Below are positions 17,874 to 27,374 of a DNA stretch of 64,000 nucleotides, piece by piece. The notes below the pieces were generated by a model that worked only from the letters and a program-made list of their open reading frames with translations, searched no databases and was not told where the DNA came from. Position 1 is the first letter of the stretch. Each line of letters opens with the position of its first letter. The stretch is from Mesorhizobium sp. BR1-1-16 (GTDB lineage: Bacteria; Pseudomonadota; Alphaproteobacteria; Rhizobiales; Kaistiaceae). The translations under genes and the position numbers were made by a program. The stretch covers positions 248,001 to 312,000 of the forward strand of contig NZ_JAIUIE010000001.1 in the NCBI RefSeq assembly GCF_020165495.1, given 5' to 3'.

Positions 17874-18649
17874 GCACGGAACCGATCCTTCAGGCCCGGG
17901 GCCTCAACAAGCGCTACGGCCGCGTTGTCGCGCTCGACAACGCCGATTTCGACCTGATGCCGAACGAGATTCTTGCGGTCATCGGCGATAACGGCGCCGG
18001 CAAGTCGACGCTGATCAAGGCGTTGACCGGCGCGGTCATTCCCGATTTCGGCGAGATCCGTCTCAACGGGCAGCCGATCGCCTTCAAGAGCCCGATCGAT
18101 GCCCGCAACCGCGGCATCGAGACGGTCTACCAGAACCTCGCTGTCTCGCCCGCCCTGTCGATCGCGGACAACTTGTTCCTCGGCCGCGAGAAACGGCGTG
18201 ACGACTGGATCGGCAAGATCTTCAGGACCCTCGACCGCAGCTACATGCAACGCGAGGCGCGGCAGAAGTTGTCCGAGCTCGGCCTGTTGACGATCCAGAA
18301 CATCAATCAGCCGGTCGAGACGCTGTCCGGTGGCCAAAGGCAGGGCGTCGCGGTCGCCCGCGCCGCGGCCTTTGGCAGTCGCGTGGTGATTCTCGACGAG
18401 CCGACGGCGGCGCTGGGCGTCAAGGAATCGCGCAAGGTGCTCGAACTGATGCTGCGGCTGAAGGCGAGGGGGCTGCCCATCGTCCTCATCAGCCACAACA
18501 TGCCGCATGTGTTCGAGGTTGCCGACCGCATCCACATCCACCGCCTCGGCAAGCGCATCGCCGTCATCGATCCGAAGAAGCATTCGATGTCGGACGCTGT
18601 CGCGATCATGACGGGAGCCATGGCGCCGCCGGCCGCCGAAGCCGCCTGA
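17870..18649 (+). CDS. frcA: Sugar ABC transporter ATP-binding protein, FrcA-like
   Basis: A 259-residue single-domain ATPase energising the FrcBC importer. Walker A is GDNGAGKST, the signature is LSGGQRQGVAVARA, Walker B is VVILDEPTAALG, and the H-loop is LISHNMPHV. Unlike RbsA/XylG, which carry two ATPase halves, it has one, matching FrcA. ATGA coupling with frcC. No sugar kinase follows; the next sequence is a degraded VOC gene, so the frcK seen in some rhizobial operons is absent here. Confidence 0.85.
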   Translation: MSTEPILQARGLNKRYGRVVALDNADFDLMPNEILAVIGDNGAGKSTLIKALTGAVIPDFGEIRLNGQPIAFKSPIDARNRGIETVYQNLAVSPALSIADNLFLGREKRRDDWIGKIFRTLDRSYMQREARQKLSELGLLTIQNINQPVETLSGGQRQGVAVARAAAFGSRVVILDEPTAALGVKESRKVLELMLRLKARGLPIVLISHNMPHVFEVADRIHIHRLGKRIAVIDPKKHSMSDAVAIMTGAMAPPAAEAA

Positions 18650-18670
18650 CCTGCGGTCGGGACGTCTGGA

Positions 18671-18922
18671 GTGAGGTCGACGCAACCGCGGCTCGAGCTT
18701 TTCGTCGATGACGTTGCCCGTTCGCTCGCCTTCTATGTCGGCGGGCTCCGATATCCCGCTTGGCAAGGGCGTGGAGATCGTGCTGGGGGTCGACGACGTC
18801 GTTCGCCTCCATGAGCGTGTCTGCGCCAGCGGCTGGCCCGCTGGCGGCGGCACCGATGCGGGGGACGGACCGACTTCCGCCTCCTCGATCCGGACAGCTA
18901 CTATCTGTGGTTGATCAACTGA
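18671..18922 (+). pseudogene. Degraded VOC/glyoxalase family gene
   Basis: Pieces of a VOC protein lie in two reading frames. From GTG 18671 the frame reads RLELFVDDVARSLAFYVGGL, the usual N-terminus. The middle (IPLGKGVEIVLGVDDVVRLH...ASGWP) is one frame over. The C-terminus (TDFRLLDPDSYYLWLIN, stop at 18920-18922) returns to the first frame. Total length is only 83 codons against about 120 normally, so part of the centre is also deleted. Two compensating shifts in one short gene make sequencing error less likely than real decay. Confidence 0.75.
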
Positions 18923-18935
18923 GTTGACCGCGAGT

Positions 18936-18951
18936 TGTGACGGACGTCACA
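18936..18951. promoter_or_regulatory. Perfect Crp-type box upstream of DUF3307 gene
   Basis: TGTGA-CGGACG-TCACA matches the TGTGA-N6-TCACA consensus exactly, with the inner bases extending the symmetry to 7 bp per arm. It lies 72 bp before the DUF3307 start. A Crp/Fnr-family activator binding here would be class I/II positioned, depending on the start site. Confidence 0.5.
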
Positions 18952-19023
18952 GGTCCTCATCCCAAGCGATTCTAGAGTGTTCGTCCGCCGGCATTCTCTG
19001 CCCGGACGCGAGGGGAGCCCGGA

Positions 19024-19413
19024 TTGGACGACACAGCGCTTGCCGTGATCGCCGCTCTCGGCCTGCTGCAGGTCAAGCATCTGCTCTGCGATTTCTTTCT
19101 CCAGACGCCACGCCAGATCGCCATGAAGGGTCGCTACGGCCACCCTGCCGGCATTGGCCATGCCGCGCTGCATGCGGCGGCCACGCTGCCGATCTTCTTT
19201 GTGCTGCCGGCGAGCCTGCCGGTCGCGCTCGCGATCATCGCGGCGGAATGCGTGCTGCACTATCACATCGACTGGGTGAAGGCCGTGACCGGCGAGCTCT
19301 ATGGCTGGACCGTGCGCGACAAGGATTATTGGCGAGGCCTCGGCATCGATCAGTTCGCGCACCAGATCACCTATCTCGGCATCGTGCTCGTCCTGCTGCC
19401 GATCACGGATTGA
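19024..19413 (+). CDS. DUF3307 family membrane protein
   Basis: A 129-residue integral membrane protein resembling DUF3307. It has an N-terminal helix (residues 5-20), KHLLCDFFLQTPRQIAMKGRYG, a His-rich GIGHAALHAAATLPIFFVL helix, and HYHIDWVKAV with a final helix to ITYLGIVLVLLPITD. Several conserved His and Asp residues lie near the membrane face; function is unknown. The start is a TTG at 19024 preceded by GGGGAG. The gene converges on the cyclic-nucleotide-binding gene with an 11-bp overlap of the 3' ends. Confidence 0.75.
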   Translation: MDDTALAVIAALGLLQVKHLLCDFFLQTPRQIAMKGRYGHPAGIGHAALHAAATLPIFFVLPASLPVALAIIAAECVLHYHIDWVKAVTGELYGWTVRDKDYWRGLGIDQFAHQITYLGIVLVLLPITD

Positions 19414-19909
19414 CGGGCGGCTGTCGCCCGAACAGTCGGCGCATCGCCTCGATGATCTCCCGGGTCCGGCTTTCGGTAGCGCGCGGCGCATCCGGCGAGC
19501 TCAGCCGCGTACGACGCTCGGCAAGGAGCGCGCCCATCCGGTCGAGGAGATCGGGCGAGCGGCGGAACATCGCCTCGAGCGCGACCTTGGTGATTTCGAC
19601 GGCGATGGTCGTCTCGATCGCCGTGACGGTCGCGGCCCGCCGGGCCCCGGTGAGCATCGACATCTCACCGACGATCTCGCCGGGTCCGAGCGTCGCCACC
19701 GGCCGTGCCGCCCGGCGGTCCGCGACGGCAACGCCGAGGCGCCCCGTGACGATCGCCAGCATGAAGCCGCCGAAATCGCCCTCGTTCATGACGATCATGC
19801 CGCGCGTATAAGTGACGAGGCGGCAACGGGTCGCCAACTCGCTGCGCTGTTGCGGCGTCAGGGCGTCGGCGAACAGGCTGATTCGACCGAGAACGTCCTG
19901 GATATCCAT
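19403..19909 (-). CDS. Cyclic-nucleotide-binding domain protein without HTH
   Basis: A 168-residue protein consisting almost entirely of one cNMP-binding beta-roll (about residues 8-125: LFADALTPQQRSELATRC, GDFGGFMLAIVTGRLGVAV, and GPGEIVGEMSMLTGARRAATVTA, the phosphate-binding cassette). The C-terminus is a helix rich in Arg with no helix-turn-helix, so it is not itself a Crp-type DNA-binding regulator. It lies 49 nt downstream of rirA on the same strand and may be co-transcribed. ATG 19909 is chosen because upstream in-frame codons overlap rirA and lack similarity. Confidence 0.8.
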   Translation of the reverse strand: MDIQDVLGRISLFADALTPQQRSELATRCRLVTYTRGMIVMNEGDFGGFMLAIVTGRLGVAVADRRAARPVATLGPGEIVGEMSMLTGARRAATVTAIETTIAVEITKVALEAMFRRSPDLLDRMGALLAERRTRLSSPDAPRATESRTREIIEAMRRLFGRQPPVNP

Positions 19910-19958
19910 GATGATCTCTCGTCGAGAGTCGGGCGCGGCGCCCGCGATCCCGGGTCGG

Positions 19959-20444
19959 TCAGGAGACGTGCATCGGCAGCGATGCATCCGCGAAGCTCGG
20001 CATCGATTCGGCCGAGAGATCCAGGAGGCTGCGCAATGCGCCACGATCACGCGCCACGTCGGCGATCGTGTAGCGATCGAGCACTGCAAAGAAGGCGCCG
20101 AGCGCTTCGCTGAGAATCCGATTCACGCCGCAAGAATCGACCAGCGGGCAGTCGCGATTGGCGGTGTCGAAGCAATCGGTCAGGAAGAAGTTGCTCTCGG
20201 TGGCGCGGACAACGGCGCCGATGGTGATCTCATGCGCCGGACGCGCCAGGCGGATACCGCCATTGCGGCCGCGAATGGTCTCGACGAAGCCGCTCTCGAC
20301 CAGCACATGCATGATCTTGAAGAGATGCAGCTCGGAAATCCCGTAGGTCGTGGCGATATCACGAATACGGCTGTTATCCGTCGTATTGGCGGCGCAGTAG
20401 AGCAGCACGCGGATCGAATAGCTCGTCTGCTGGGTAAGACGCAT
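19959..20444 (-). CDS. rirA: Rrf2 family iron-sulfur regulator, RirA-like
   Basis: A 161-residue Rrf2 regulator. The winged HTH is at about residues 1-60 (MRLTQQTSYSIRVLLYCAAN, GISELHLFKIMHVLVESG, VETIRGRNGGIRLARPA). Cysteines 91, 99 and 105 (TDCFDTANRDCPLVDSCGVN) fall at the positions known for the [4Fe-4S] ligands of rhizobial RirA, which represses iron-uptake genes when iron is sufficient. NsrR, the nitric-oxide sensor of the same family, is the main alternative. The overall match of N-terminus and Cys spacing favours RirA. Confidence 0.75.
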   Translation of the reverse strand: MRLTQQTSYSIRVLLYCAANTTDNSRIRDIATTYGISELHLFKIMHVLVESGFVETIRGRNGGIRLARPAHEITIGAVVRATESNFFLTDCFDTANRDCPLVDSCGVNRILSEALGAFFAVLDRYTIADVARDRGALRSLLDLSAESMPSFADASLPMHVS

Positions 20445-20570
20445 GCGACATCCCTCGCTGACACCCGATGGCGGCCCCGTTCGGGCCAGCCTGTTATGGG
20501 CACTAAAGATCCTTCTTAAAGTCTCCTTTGGAAGGTTTCAACCGCCGGCCAGCGGAGGGCGGGCAAAGCA

Positions 20571-20606
20571 AAGGCCCGGAAGCTGGGCTCCCGGGCCTTC
20601 AAAATC
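20571..20606 (-). terminator. Intrinsic terminator of the orphan sugar ATPase gene
   Basis: AAGGCCCGG (20571-20579) and CCGGGCCTT (20591-20599) form a 9-bp stem with an 11-nt loop, 28 nt after the minus-strand stop codon. Reading the minus strand, the stem is followed by TTTGCTTT, a typical interrupted T tract. Confidence 0.75.
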
Positions 20607-20626
20607 GTTGACGCGTGCGCGTCTGA

Positions 20627-21718
<1,092 letters not shown>

Positions 21719-21776
21719 TGAACTTTCTCCCAAATGTGAGGGCGCGAAACGCCGAGGCATTCCAAGCCCATAACAG

Positions 21777-21864
21777 GCTAGTTTCCTCCGGGCGCTAACG
21801 TCCACGATCCTAAGGCGGGAGTAAAGTACGAAATCGTCATTTGCTGATACGATCCCGCTAGTTT
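21777..21864. repeat. Directly repeated GCTAGTTT in divergent promoter region
   Basis: GCTAGTTT occurs at 21777-21784 and again at 21857-21864, exactly 80 bp apart, between the ATPase and AraC-family genes. AraC-class regulators often bind directly repeated half-sites, so these could be its contacts. Eight bases is short and chance is not excluded. Confidence 0.25.
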
Positions 21865-21903
21865 GATAAGGTATGGCCGCTGGCGCTCGCCTTCGCCTGC
21901 GCT

Positions 21904-22833
21904 ATGATCCGCCCGTCCAATCGGGCGACAACCCTCATGCACTATCAGGAATTCCTGGTCGATCCCGACCATCTAACGCCGGAGCGCGGCTCCTTCAATG
22001 TGGGCAGCATCAATCGCGTCCGCCTCATGCGCTCCGCGCATGTGCACAGCCATGTCGAGATCAACCTGATCGTCGAGGGACAGATGACCTATCTGTTCAA
22101 TGGCCGGACGGTGACGCTGAAACGCGGCGATCTCGGCATGTTCTGGGCGGCCATTCCGCATCGGGTCATCGAGGTGGAGGCGGGGACCCGCTTCATCTGC
22201 AGCGACCTGCCGATCGACATGTGCCTGGCAATGCCGGGCTGCGAAGCGCTCAAGACCGCCTTGCTACAGGGCGGCCTTCTTGTGGCCGCCAAGGTGCATG
22301 CCTTCGAGCAGCCGCTCTTCGAATCCTGGCACCGGGACCTGACCGAACGCCGCGAGACGATGCTGGCGGTGGTGCGTGACGAGCTTGCGGCGCGGCTGCG
22401 GCGATTCGAACTCGACGGCTGGCGCGACCTCGCCTCCGACGACGAGGAGCGTCGTGCCCGCGAGGCGGATCCCGACGCCGCCGAGCCGCACCGCGACAAG
22501 GTGCATCGCATGGCGCGCTATATCGCCGAGCATGCCACGGCGCCGATCGCCGTTGCCGACATCGCGGCGTCCGTCGGGTTGCATCCCAACTACGCGATGA
22601 CATTGTTCCGTCGGACGCTCGGGATGACGATCAATGAATATGTGACGCGCCAGCGGCTGATGCTGGCGCATGGCCGCCTGCTCGCCAGCGATGGCGATAT
22701 CGCGGCCATCGCCTTTGAGGCCGGCTTCGGTTCGCTCAGCCGCTTCTACGAGGCGTTCCGCGAGCGTTATGGCTGCACGCCGCGCGACATGCGCCGCAGC
22801 TTTCGGGAGACCCGCGCCGCCGCAGCGATCTGA
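21904..22833 (+). CDS. AraC family transcriptional regulator (MelR-like)
   Basis: A 309-residue activator. The N-terminal cupin sensor domain (about 30-120) contains AHVHSHVEINLIVEGQMTYLFNGR and LKRGDLGMFWAAIPHRV, like MelR-type sugar sensors. The C-terminal double HTH (about 205-300) has APIAVADIAASVGLHPNYAMTLFRRTLGMTINEYV and IAFEAGFGSLSRFYEAFRERYGCTPRDMR. It is divergent from the orphan sugar ATPase, making that gene its most likely target. ATG 21904 and ATG 21937 are both possible; neither has a good ribosome site. Confidence 0.85.
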   Translation: MIRPSNRATTLMHYQEFLVDPDHLTPERGSFNVGSINRVRLMRSAHVHSHVEINLIVEGQMTYLFNGRTVTLKRGDLGMFWAAIPHRVIEVEAGTRFICSDLPIDMCLAMPGCEALKTALLQGGLLVAAKVHAFEQPLFESWHRDLTERRETMLAVVRDELAARLRRFELDGWRDLASDDEERRAREADPDAAEPHRDKVHRMARYIAEHATAPIAVADIAASVGLHPNYAMTLFRRTLGMTINEYVTRQRLMLAHGRLLASDGDIAAIAFEAGFGSLSRFYEAFRERYGCTPRDMRRSFRETRAAAAI

Positions 22834-22925
22834 TCGAGCCGGCGACGAATTATTTCATCGGCGGGCGACGGATGCCGTGTTCTGGTTCGTATCATGCTGG
22901 TCGAACCTCGGAGCCGGATCAGCCT

Positions 22926-24116
22926 ATGGCCGTTTGGAAGCAACTGCTGCTATGCGTCGTCGTCCTCGTGATTGCAGGCGGCGGCTGGTACGCCTACCAG
23001 CATCGGGACGCACTTTTCGGCGGGGCGGAAGGGCAGCAGGCGGCCGGAGCAGGCGGACAGCAGGGCGGCGCGGGCGGTGGCCGGCGCGGCGGTTTCGCCG
23101 CTGGTCCGACGCTTGTTGTCTCTGCGCCTGTTGGCAGCGACATCGTGACTGACAATGTCCGCGCGGTCGGCACTGTCTTGGTGCCGCAATCGATCAACGT
23201 CTATCCGCAGGTGACCGCCGAGGTCACCGAAATACTGTTCAAGGCTGGCGACAAAGTTGCCAAGGGACAAGCGCTGGTCCGCCTCGACGATGCCGACCAG
23301 AAGGTCGCGCTCGACCTCGCGCAGGTGGCGCTCAGCGACGCCAAGAAGACGCTTGATCGCTCGCAGAAACTCGCCAACACGAACAACCTCACGCTTTCAG
23401 CGCTTCAGGATGCGCAATCGGCGGAGCGCAGGGGCGAGATCGGCGTGCTCAGCGCCCAGATCGCGCTCGATCGGCGCACCATCAACGCACCTTTTGAAGG
23501 CGTCGTCGGCATCAGCAATCTCTCCATCGGAGACCTGGTGACGCCGACGACCGTCATCACAACGCTCGATGATCCCTCGGTGATGAAGGTGACCTTCCTC
23601 ATTCCCGAGCGCTATGCCGGCCGCGTCGCTCTCGGCCAGGCCATCACTGCCTTGGCGGAGTCGAAACCGGGGACGGTCATCAACGGCAAGCTGACGGCGA
23701 TCGATACGCGTGTCGATTCGACGGCCCGGACGCTGAAGCTCGAGGCAACGCTGGATGCGGCGGCTGCGCAGGCAATCGGCGTCAGGCCCGGCATGGCGAT
23801 CAAGGTCGAGCTGCCCTTCCCGGGGGACAAGCAGCTGGCGGTTTCCGCGCTGTCGATCCAGTGGGACCGCAGCGGCTCCTATGTCTGGAAGGTCGCCGGT
23901 GACGGCGTGGCGCGGGCGCCAATCACGATCCTCGAGCGGCAGAGCGGCCGCGTCCTGGTCGCGTCCGACGATCTGAAGGAGGGCGACCGGATCATCGTCG
24001 AGGGACTGCAGCGGCTGCGGCCAGGCGTCAAGATCGCCGAGGCCGGGCAGGCGTCTGACGTCAAGCCTGCGGCTAGTGGTGGCAATGGCGCGAAGCCGCT
24101 GGCCCAGGGGAGCTGA
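22926..24116 (+). CDS. RND efflux periplasmic adaptor (MFP) subunit
   Basis: A 396-residue membrane-fusion protein with one N-terminal TM/signal anchor (residues 5-22) and a Gly/Gln/Ala-rich linker (about 36-62). The lipoyl halves (GDKVAKGQALVRLDD and INAPFEGVVGISNLSIGDLVTPTTVITTL) flank an unusually short helical hairpin with SQKLANTNNLT. A beta-barrel and a membrane-proximal domain (about 230-375) follow. It bridges the inner-membrane RND pump, encoded 3 nt downstream, to an outer-membrane channel not encoded here. ATG 22926 is preferred to an upstream in-frame codon lacking similarity. Confidence 0.9.
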   Translation: MAVWKQLLLCVVVLVIAGGGWYAYQHRDALFGGAEGQQAAGAGGQQGGAGGGRRGGFAAGPTLVVSAPVGSDIVTDNVRAVGTVLVPQSINVYPQVTAEVTEILFKAGDKVAKGQALVRLDDADQKVALDLAQVALSDAKKTLDRSQKLANTNNLTLSALQDAQSAERRGEIGVLSAQIALDRRTINAPFEGVVGISNLSIGDLVTPTTVITTLDDPSVMKVTFLIPERYAGRVALGQAITALAESKPGTVINGKLTAIDTRVDSTARTLKLEATLDAAAAQAIGVRPGMAIKVELPFPGDKQLAVSALSIQWDRSGSYVWKVAGDGVARAPITILERQSGRVLVASDDLKEGDRIIVEGLQRLRPGVKIAEAGQASDVKPAASGGNGAKPLAQGS

Positions 24117-24119
24117 CGC

Positions 24120-27100
24120 ATGACCGACAAGAGCGCCGAGCCCCAGCACCATCACCACGAGATCGAGCACGATCCGATCCCGAAATCGGGCACGAAGCCG
24201 AGTGGCATTTCGGCGCTGTCCGTGCGCCGGCCGGTGCTCGCGATCGTCGCCAATATCCTGATCGTCGTCGCCGGCCTCGCCGCGATCGGCGGCGTCGAAA
24301 TCCGCGAACTGCCGAACATCGATCAGCCGGTCGTCACCATCACCACCACTTATGATGGTGCGACGCCGGATACGATGGACAAGGAGGTGACGAGCGTCAT
24401 CGAGAACGCCGTCGCCGGCGTTTCCGGCTGGACCGACATCCAGTCACAGTCGACGAGCGGCCGCAGCCGCGTCACCGTCCAGTTTTCCGACGCGACGGAT
24501 ATCAACGTCGCCGCCAATGATCTGCGCGATGCCGTCGGCAATGCCCAGCGCAATCTGCCGACGGATGCCGATCCGCCAACGATCGCCAAGGCCGATACCA
24601 ATGGCGACGCGATCATGCGGCTTGCGGTCACCTCGAAGGTCCAGAACATCGAGCAACTCACCCAGCTCGTGAACGACACCATCGTCGATCGCCTGAAATC
24701 GGTGGCGGGTGTCGCCACCGTGCAGGTCAATGGCGACCGCTCGCCGATGATCAGCATCTATGTCGATCCGATGCGGCTCGCGGCCTATGGCTTGACCGTC
24801 GCCGATCTCAAGACGGCGCTCGCGACCGTGGCGCTCGACGTGCCCGCTGGCAATCTCACCGACATCAACCGGACGATGTTTGTGCGCGCCGATGCGAGCG
24901 TCAAAGGCGCCGACGACGTCAAGGCCATCCGCATCAAAGGTGACACCCGCGTGGGCGATGTCGCCGATGTCGTCTTCGGTCCCGCTGCGAAATCCTCCAC
25001 GCTTCAGGTCAATGGCAGCACGGGCGTAGGCCTCGGCATCGTGCGCCAGGCGAGCTCCAACACGCTCACCATTTCCACGGGCATCCGCCAGGCGGTCGAC
25101 GAATTGAAGGCGACGCTGCCGGCCGATGTCAGCGTTCGCATCACGTCCGATGACGCCAATTTCATTGCAGGTTCCTTCGAGGAGGTCGAGCGCAGTCTCG
25201 TCCTGTCGATCGCGATCGTCATCGGCATCATCTATCTGTTCCTCGGCTCGCTGCGCACGACGCTCATCCCCGCCGTCACCGTGCCCGTCTCTCTGCTCGG
25301 CACCATTGCGGCGATGTATCTTATGGGCTTCTCGCTCAATATCCTGACGCTGCTGGCGCTGGTGCTGGCGACCGGCCTCGTCGTCGACGACGCCATCGTC
25401 GTGCTGGAGAACATCGCCCGCCGCCGTCACGAGGGCATGGGGCCGCGCGCCGCAGCGGTGCTCGGCGCCAAGCAGGTGTTCTTCGCCGTCATCTCGACCA
25501 CGGCGACGCTCGCCGCGGTGTTCATTCCCATCTCGTTCTTCAAGGGCACCGCGGGTCGCCTCTTCTCCGAATTCGGCTTCGTGCTGGCCTTTTCGGTGGC
25601 GCTGTCCGCCTTTGTCGCGCTGACCCTCGTCCCGATGCTGGGCTCGCGCCTGCTCGGTGATGGCGATCATGGCGGCGAGGCCAAGGGCAACCTCTTCAAT
25701 CGCGCGCTCGGCGCGATCGGACGGCGCGGCCATCGGCTCTATGAGCGCCTGCTCGACGCCTCGCTGCAGGCGCCTGTGGTCGTCATCCTGATCAGCGTTC
25801 TGTTCGCCGGCGGCGCGTTTCTCGCCTTCGAAACCCTGCCGCAACAGCTGACGCCGCAGGAAGATCGCGGCGCGGTGATCGTCTCGCTCTCGACGCCGCA
25901 GGGCTCGACCATCGACTACACGCAGGGCCAGATGCAACTGGTCCAGGCGGCCGTGCAGCCGCTGCTCGATTCGGGCGAGGCAACCAATTCCTTCTCGATC
26001 GCCGGCAATTTCAATAACCCGAACAGCGGCTTCATGTTCGTGACGCTCGCGCCGTGGAGCGAACGTCACCGCAGCCAGCAGGCGATCAGCGCCGAGGTCG
26101 CGGCGAAGGTCCGCAACATCCCGGGCGCCGTGGTCAATATCCGCCAGCCGAACAGCCTTGGCATCCGCGGCGGTGGTCAGGGCCTGACCTTTGCGGTGAC
26201 CGGTCTCGACTACGACACGATCTCGAAAGGGGCGACGGACCTCATCAACACCCTGTCCGCCAATCCGGCCTTCTCGAATGTCCAGCTCAACTATGATCTG
26301 AACCAGCCGCAGCTTCAGGTGAAGATCGACCGCGACCGCGCCGCCGATCTCGGTGTTTCCGTCGCCGATGTCGGCACGATTGTCTCGACGCTGCTCGCCA
26401 GCGCCGATATGGGCGACTTCTATATCGGCGATGACAAGATCAACATCCGCGCCATGGCGCCGGATGGGTTGATCGTGACGCCGGGCGACCTCGAGAATGT
26501 CCAGGTGCGTACGGCGGGCGGCACGATGATCCCGCTGTCGTCGGTTGTCACGGTCAGCGAGGAATCGACCTCGCCGACGCTCGCGCGCCAGTCGCAGCGC
26601 CGCGCCGTTCCGATCACAGCGACGCTTTCGCAAGGCGTCGATCTTGGCTCGGCGATGAGTGTCCTGAACGAGGAGGCGAAGCAACTCCCGGCCGGGCTTG
26701 GCATCGTCTATACGGGCGAGGCGGCCACGCTCAACGAGACCTCGAGCGGTGTGCTCACCACCTTCGGCTTCGCTGTGATCATCATTCTCCTGGTGCTCGC
26801 GGCGCAGTTCGAGAGCTTCGTCGCCGCCGCGATCCTTTTCGCGACGGTGCCGTTCGGTGTCGCCTCCGGCATCTATGCGATCATGCTGTCGGGCGGTTCG
26901 CTGAACATCTACAGCCAGATCGGCCTTGTGATGCTGGTCGGCCTGATGGCGAAGAACGGCATCCTGATCGTCGAATTCGCCAACCAGCTCCGCGACGAGG
27001 GGCTATCGGTACGCGATGCCATTCGCGAGGCCTGTCTCGTCCGTCTCCGTCCCGTTCTGATGACCATGATCGCGACCGTGCTCGGCGGCCTGCCGCTGAT

Positions 27101-27368
27101 CCTGACCGGCGGTGCCGGCTCGGAGGCGCGGGCGGCGCTGGGCTGGATCATGGTCGGCGGGCTCGGCTTCTCGGCGCTGGCAACGCTGTTCCTGACGCCA
27201 GTTGCCTTCCTGCTGCTTGCCGGGCTCAGCAAGCCGCGCGTCGCGGAGGAAGAGCGGTTGATGCGCGAACTCGCCGCCGCCGAAGATGACGACCGTCGCC
27301 GCCGCAAGGAAGCCGCCGAAGCGGGGGAGGCCGACACGCGGCCGCCGCTGCAGATCGCGGCCGAGTGA
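24120..27368 (+). CDS. RND efflux transporter, HAE1-like
   Basis: A 1082-residue inner-membrane proton/drug antiporter with TM1 at about 37-57 and the twelve-helix plan with two large periplasmic loops. The proton-relay motif GLVVDDAIVVLEN has Asp423 and Asp424, the pattern of hydrophobic/amphiphilic exporters rather than the heavy-metal (HME) signature. A His-rich N-terminal tail (QHHHHEIEHD) and a charged C-terminal tail (AAEDDDRRRRKEAAEAGE) are unusual additions. There is no TolC-like gene in the operon; instead an ECF sigma factor begins 6 nt after the stop. Confidence 0.92.
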   Translation: MTDKSAEPQHHHHEIEHDPIPKSGTKPSGISALSVRRPVLAIVANILIVVAGLAAIGGVEIRELPNIDQPVVTITTTYDGATPDTMDKEVTSVIENAVAGVSGWTDIQSQSTSGRSRVTVQFSDATDINVAANDLRDAVGNAQRNLPTDADPPTIAKADTNGDAIMRLAVTSKVQNIEQLTQLVNDTIVDRLKSVAGVATVQVNGDRSPMISIYVDPMRLAAYGLTVADLKTALATVALDVPAGNLTDINRTMFVRADASVKGADDVKAIRIKGDTRVGDVADVVFGPAAKSSTLQVNGSTGVGLGIVRQASSNTLTISTGIRQAVDELKATLPADVSVRITSDDANFIAGSFEEVERSLVLSIAIVIGIIYLFLGSLRTTLIPAVTVPVSLLGTIAAMYLMGFSLNILTLLALVLATGLVVDDAIVVLENIARRRHEGMGPRAAAVLGAKQVFFAVISTTATLAAVFIPISFFKGTAGRLFSEFGFVLAFSVALSAFVALTLVPMLGSRLLGDGDHGGEAKGNLFNRALGAIGRRGHRLYERLLDASLQAPVVVILISVLFAGGAFLAFETLPQQLTPQEDRGAVIVSLSTPQGSTIDYTQGQMQLVQAAVQPLLDSGEATNSFSIAGNFNNPNSGFMFVTLAPWSERHRSQQAISAEVAAKVRNIPGAVVNIRQPNSLGIRGGGQGLTFAVTGLDYDTISKGATDLINTLSANPAFSNVQLNYDLNQPQLQVKIDRDRAADLGVSVADVGTIVSTLLASADMGDFYIGDDKINIRAMAPDGLIVTPGDLENVQVRTAGGTMIPLSSVVTVSEESTSPTLARQSQRRAVPITATLSQGVDLGSAMSVLNEEAKQLPAGLGIVYTGEAATLNETSSGVLTTFGFAVIIILLVLAAQFESFVAAAILFATVPFGVASGIYAIMLSGGSLNIYSQIGLVMLVGLMAKNGILIVEFANQLRDEGLSVRDAIREACLVRLRPVLMTMIATVLGGLPLILTGGAGSEARAALGWIMVGGLGFSALATLFLTPVAFLLLAGLSKPRVAEEERLMRELAAAEDDDRRRRKEAAEAGEADTRPPLQIAAE

Positions 27369-27374
27369 GGCGAG

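Noticed and set aside
19403-19909. The cyclic-nucleotide-binding protein as a Crp-like regulator of the nearby TGTGA-N6-TCACA site
   Set aside because: It has no helix-turn-helix after the cNMP domain, so it is unlikely to bind DNA itself.
24444-26684. A 746-codon open frame on the minus strand, antisense to the RND transporter gene
   Set aside because: It is rich in Arg, Asp and His with no recognisable motif or ribosome site, as expected from GC-rich codon bias opposite a real gene.
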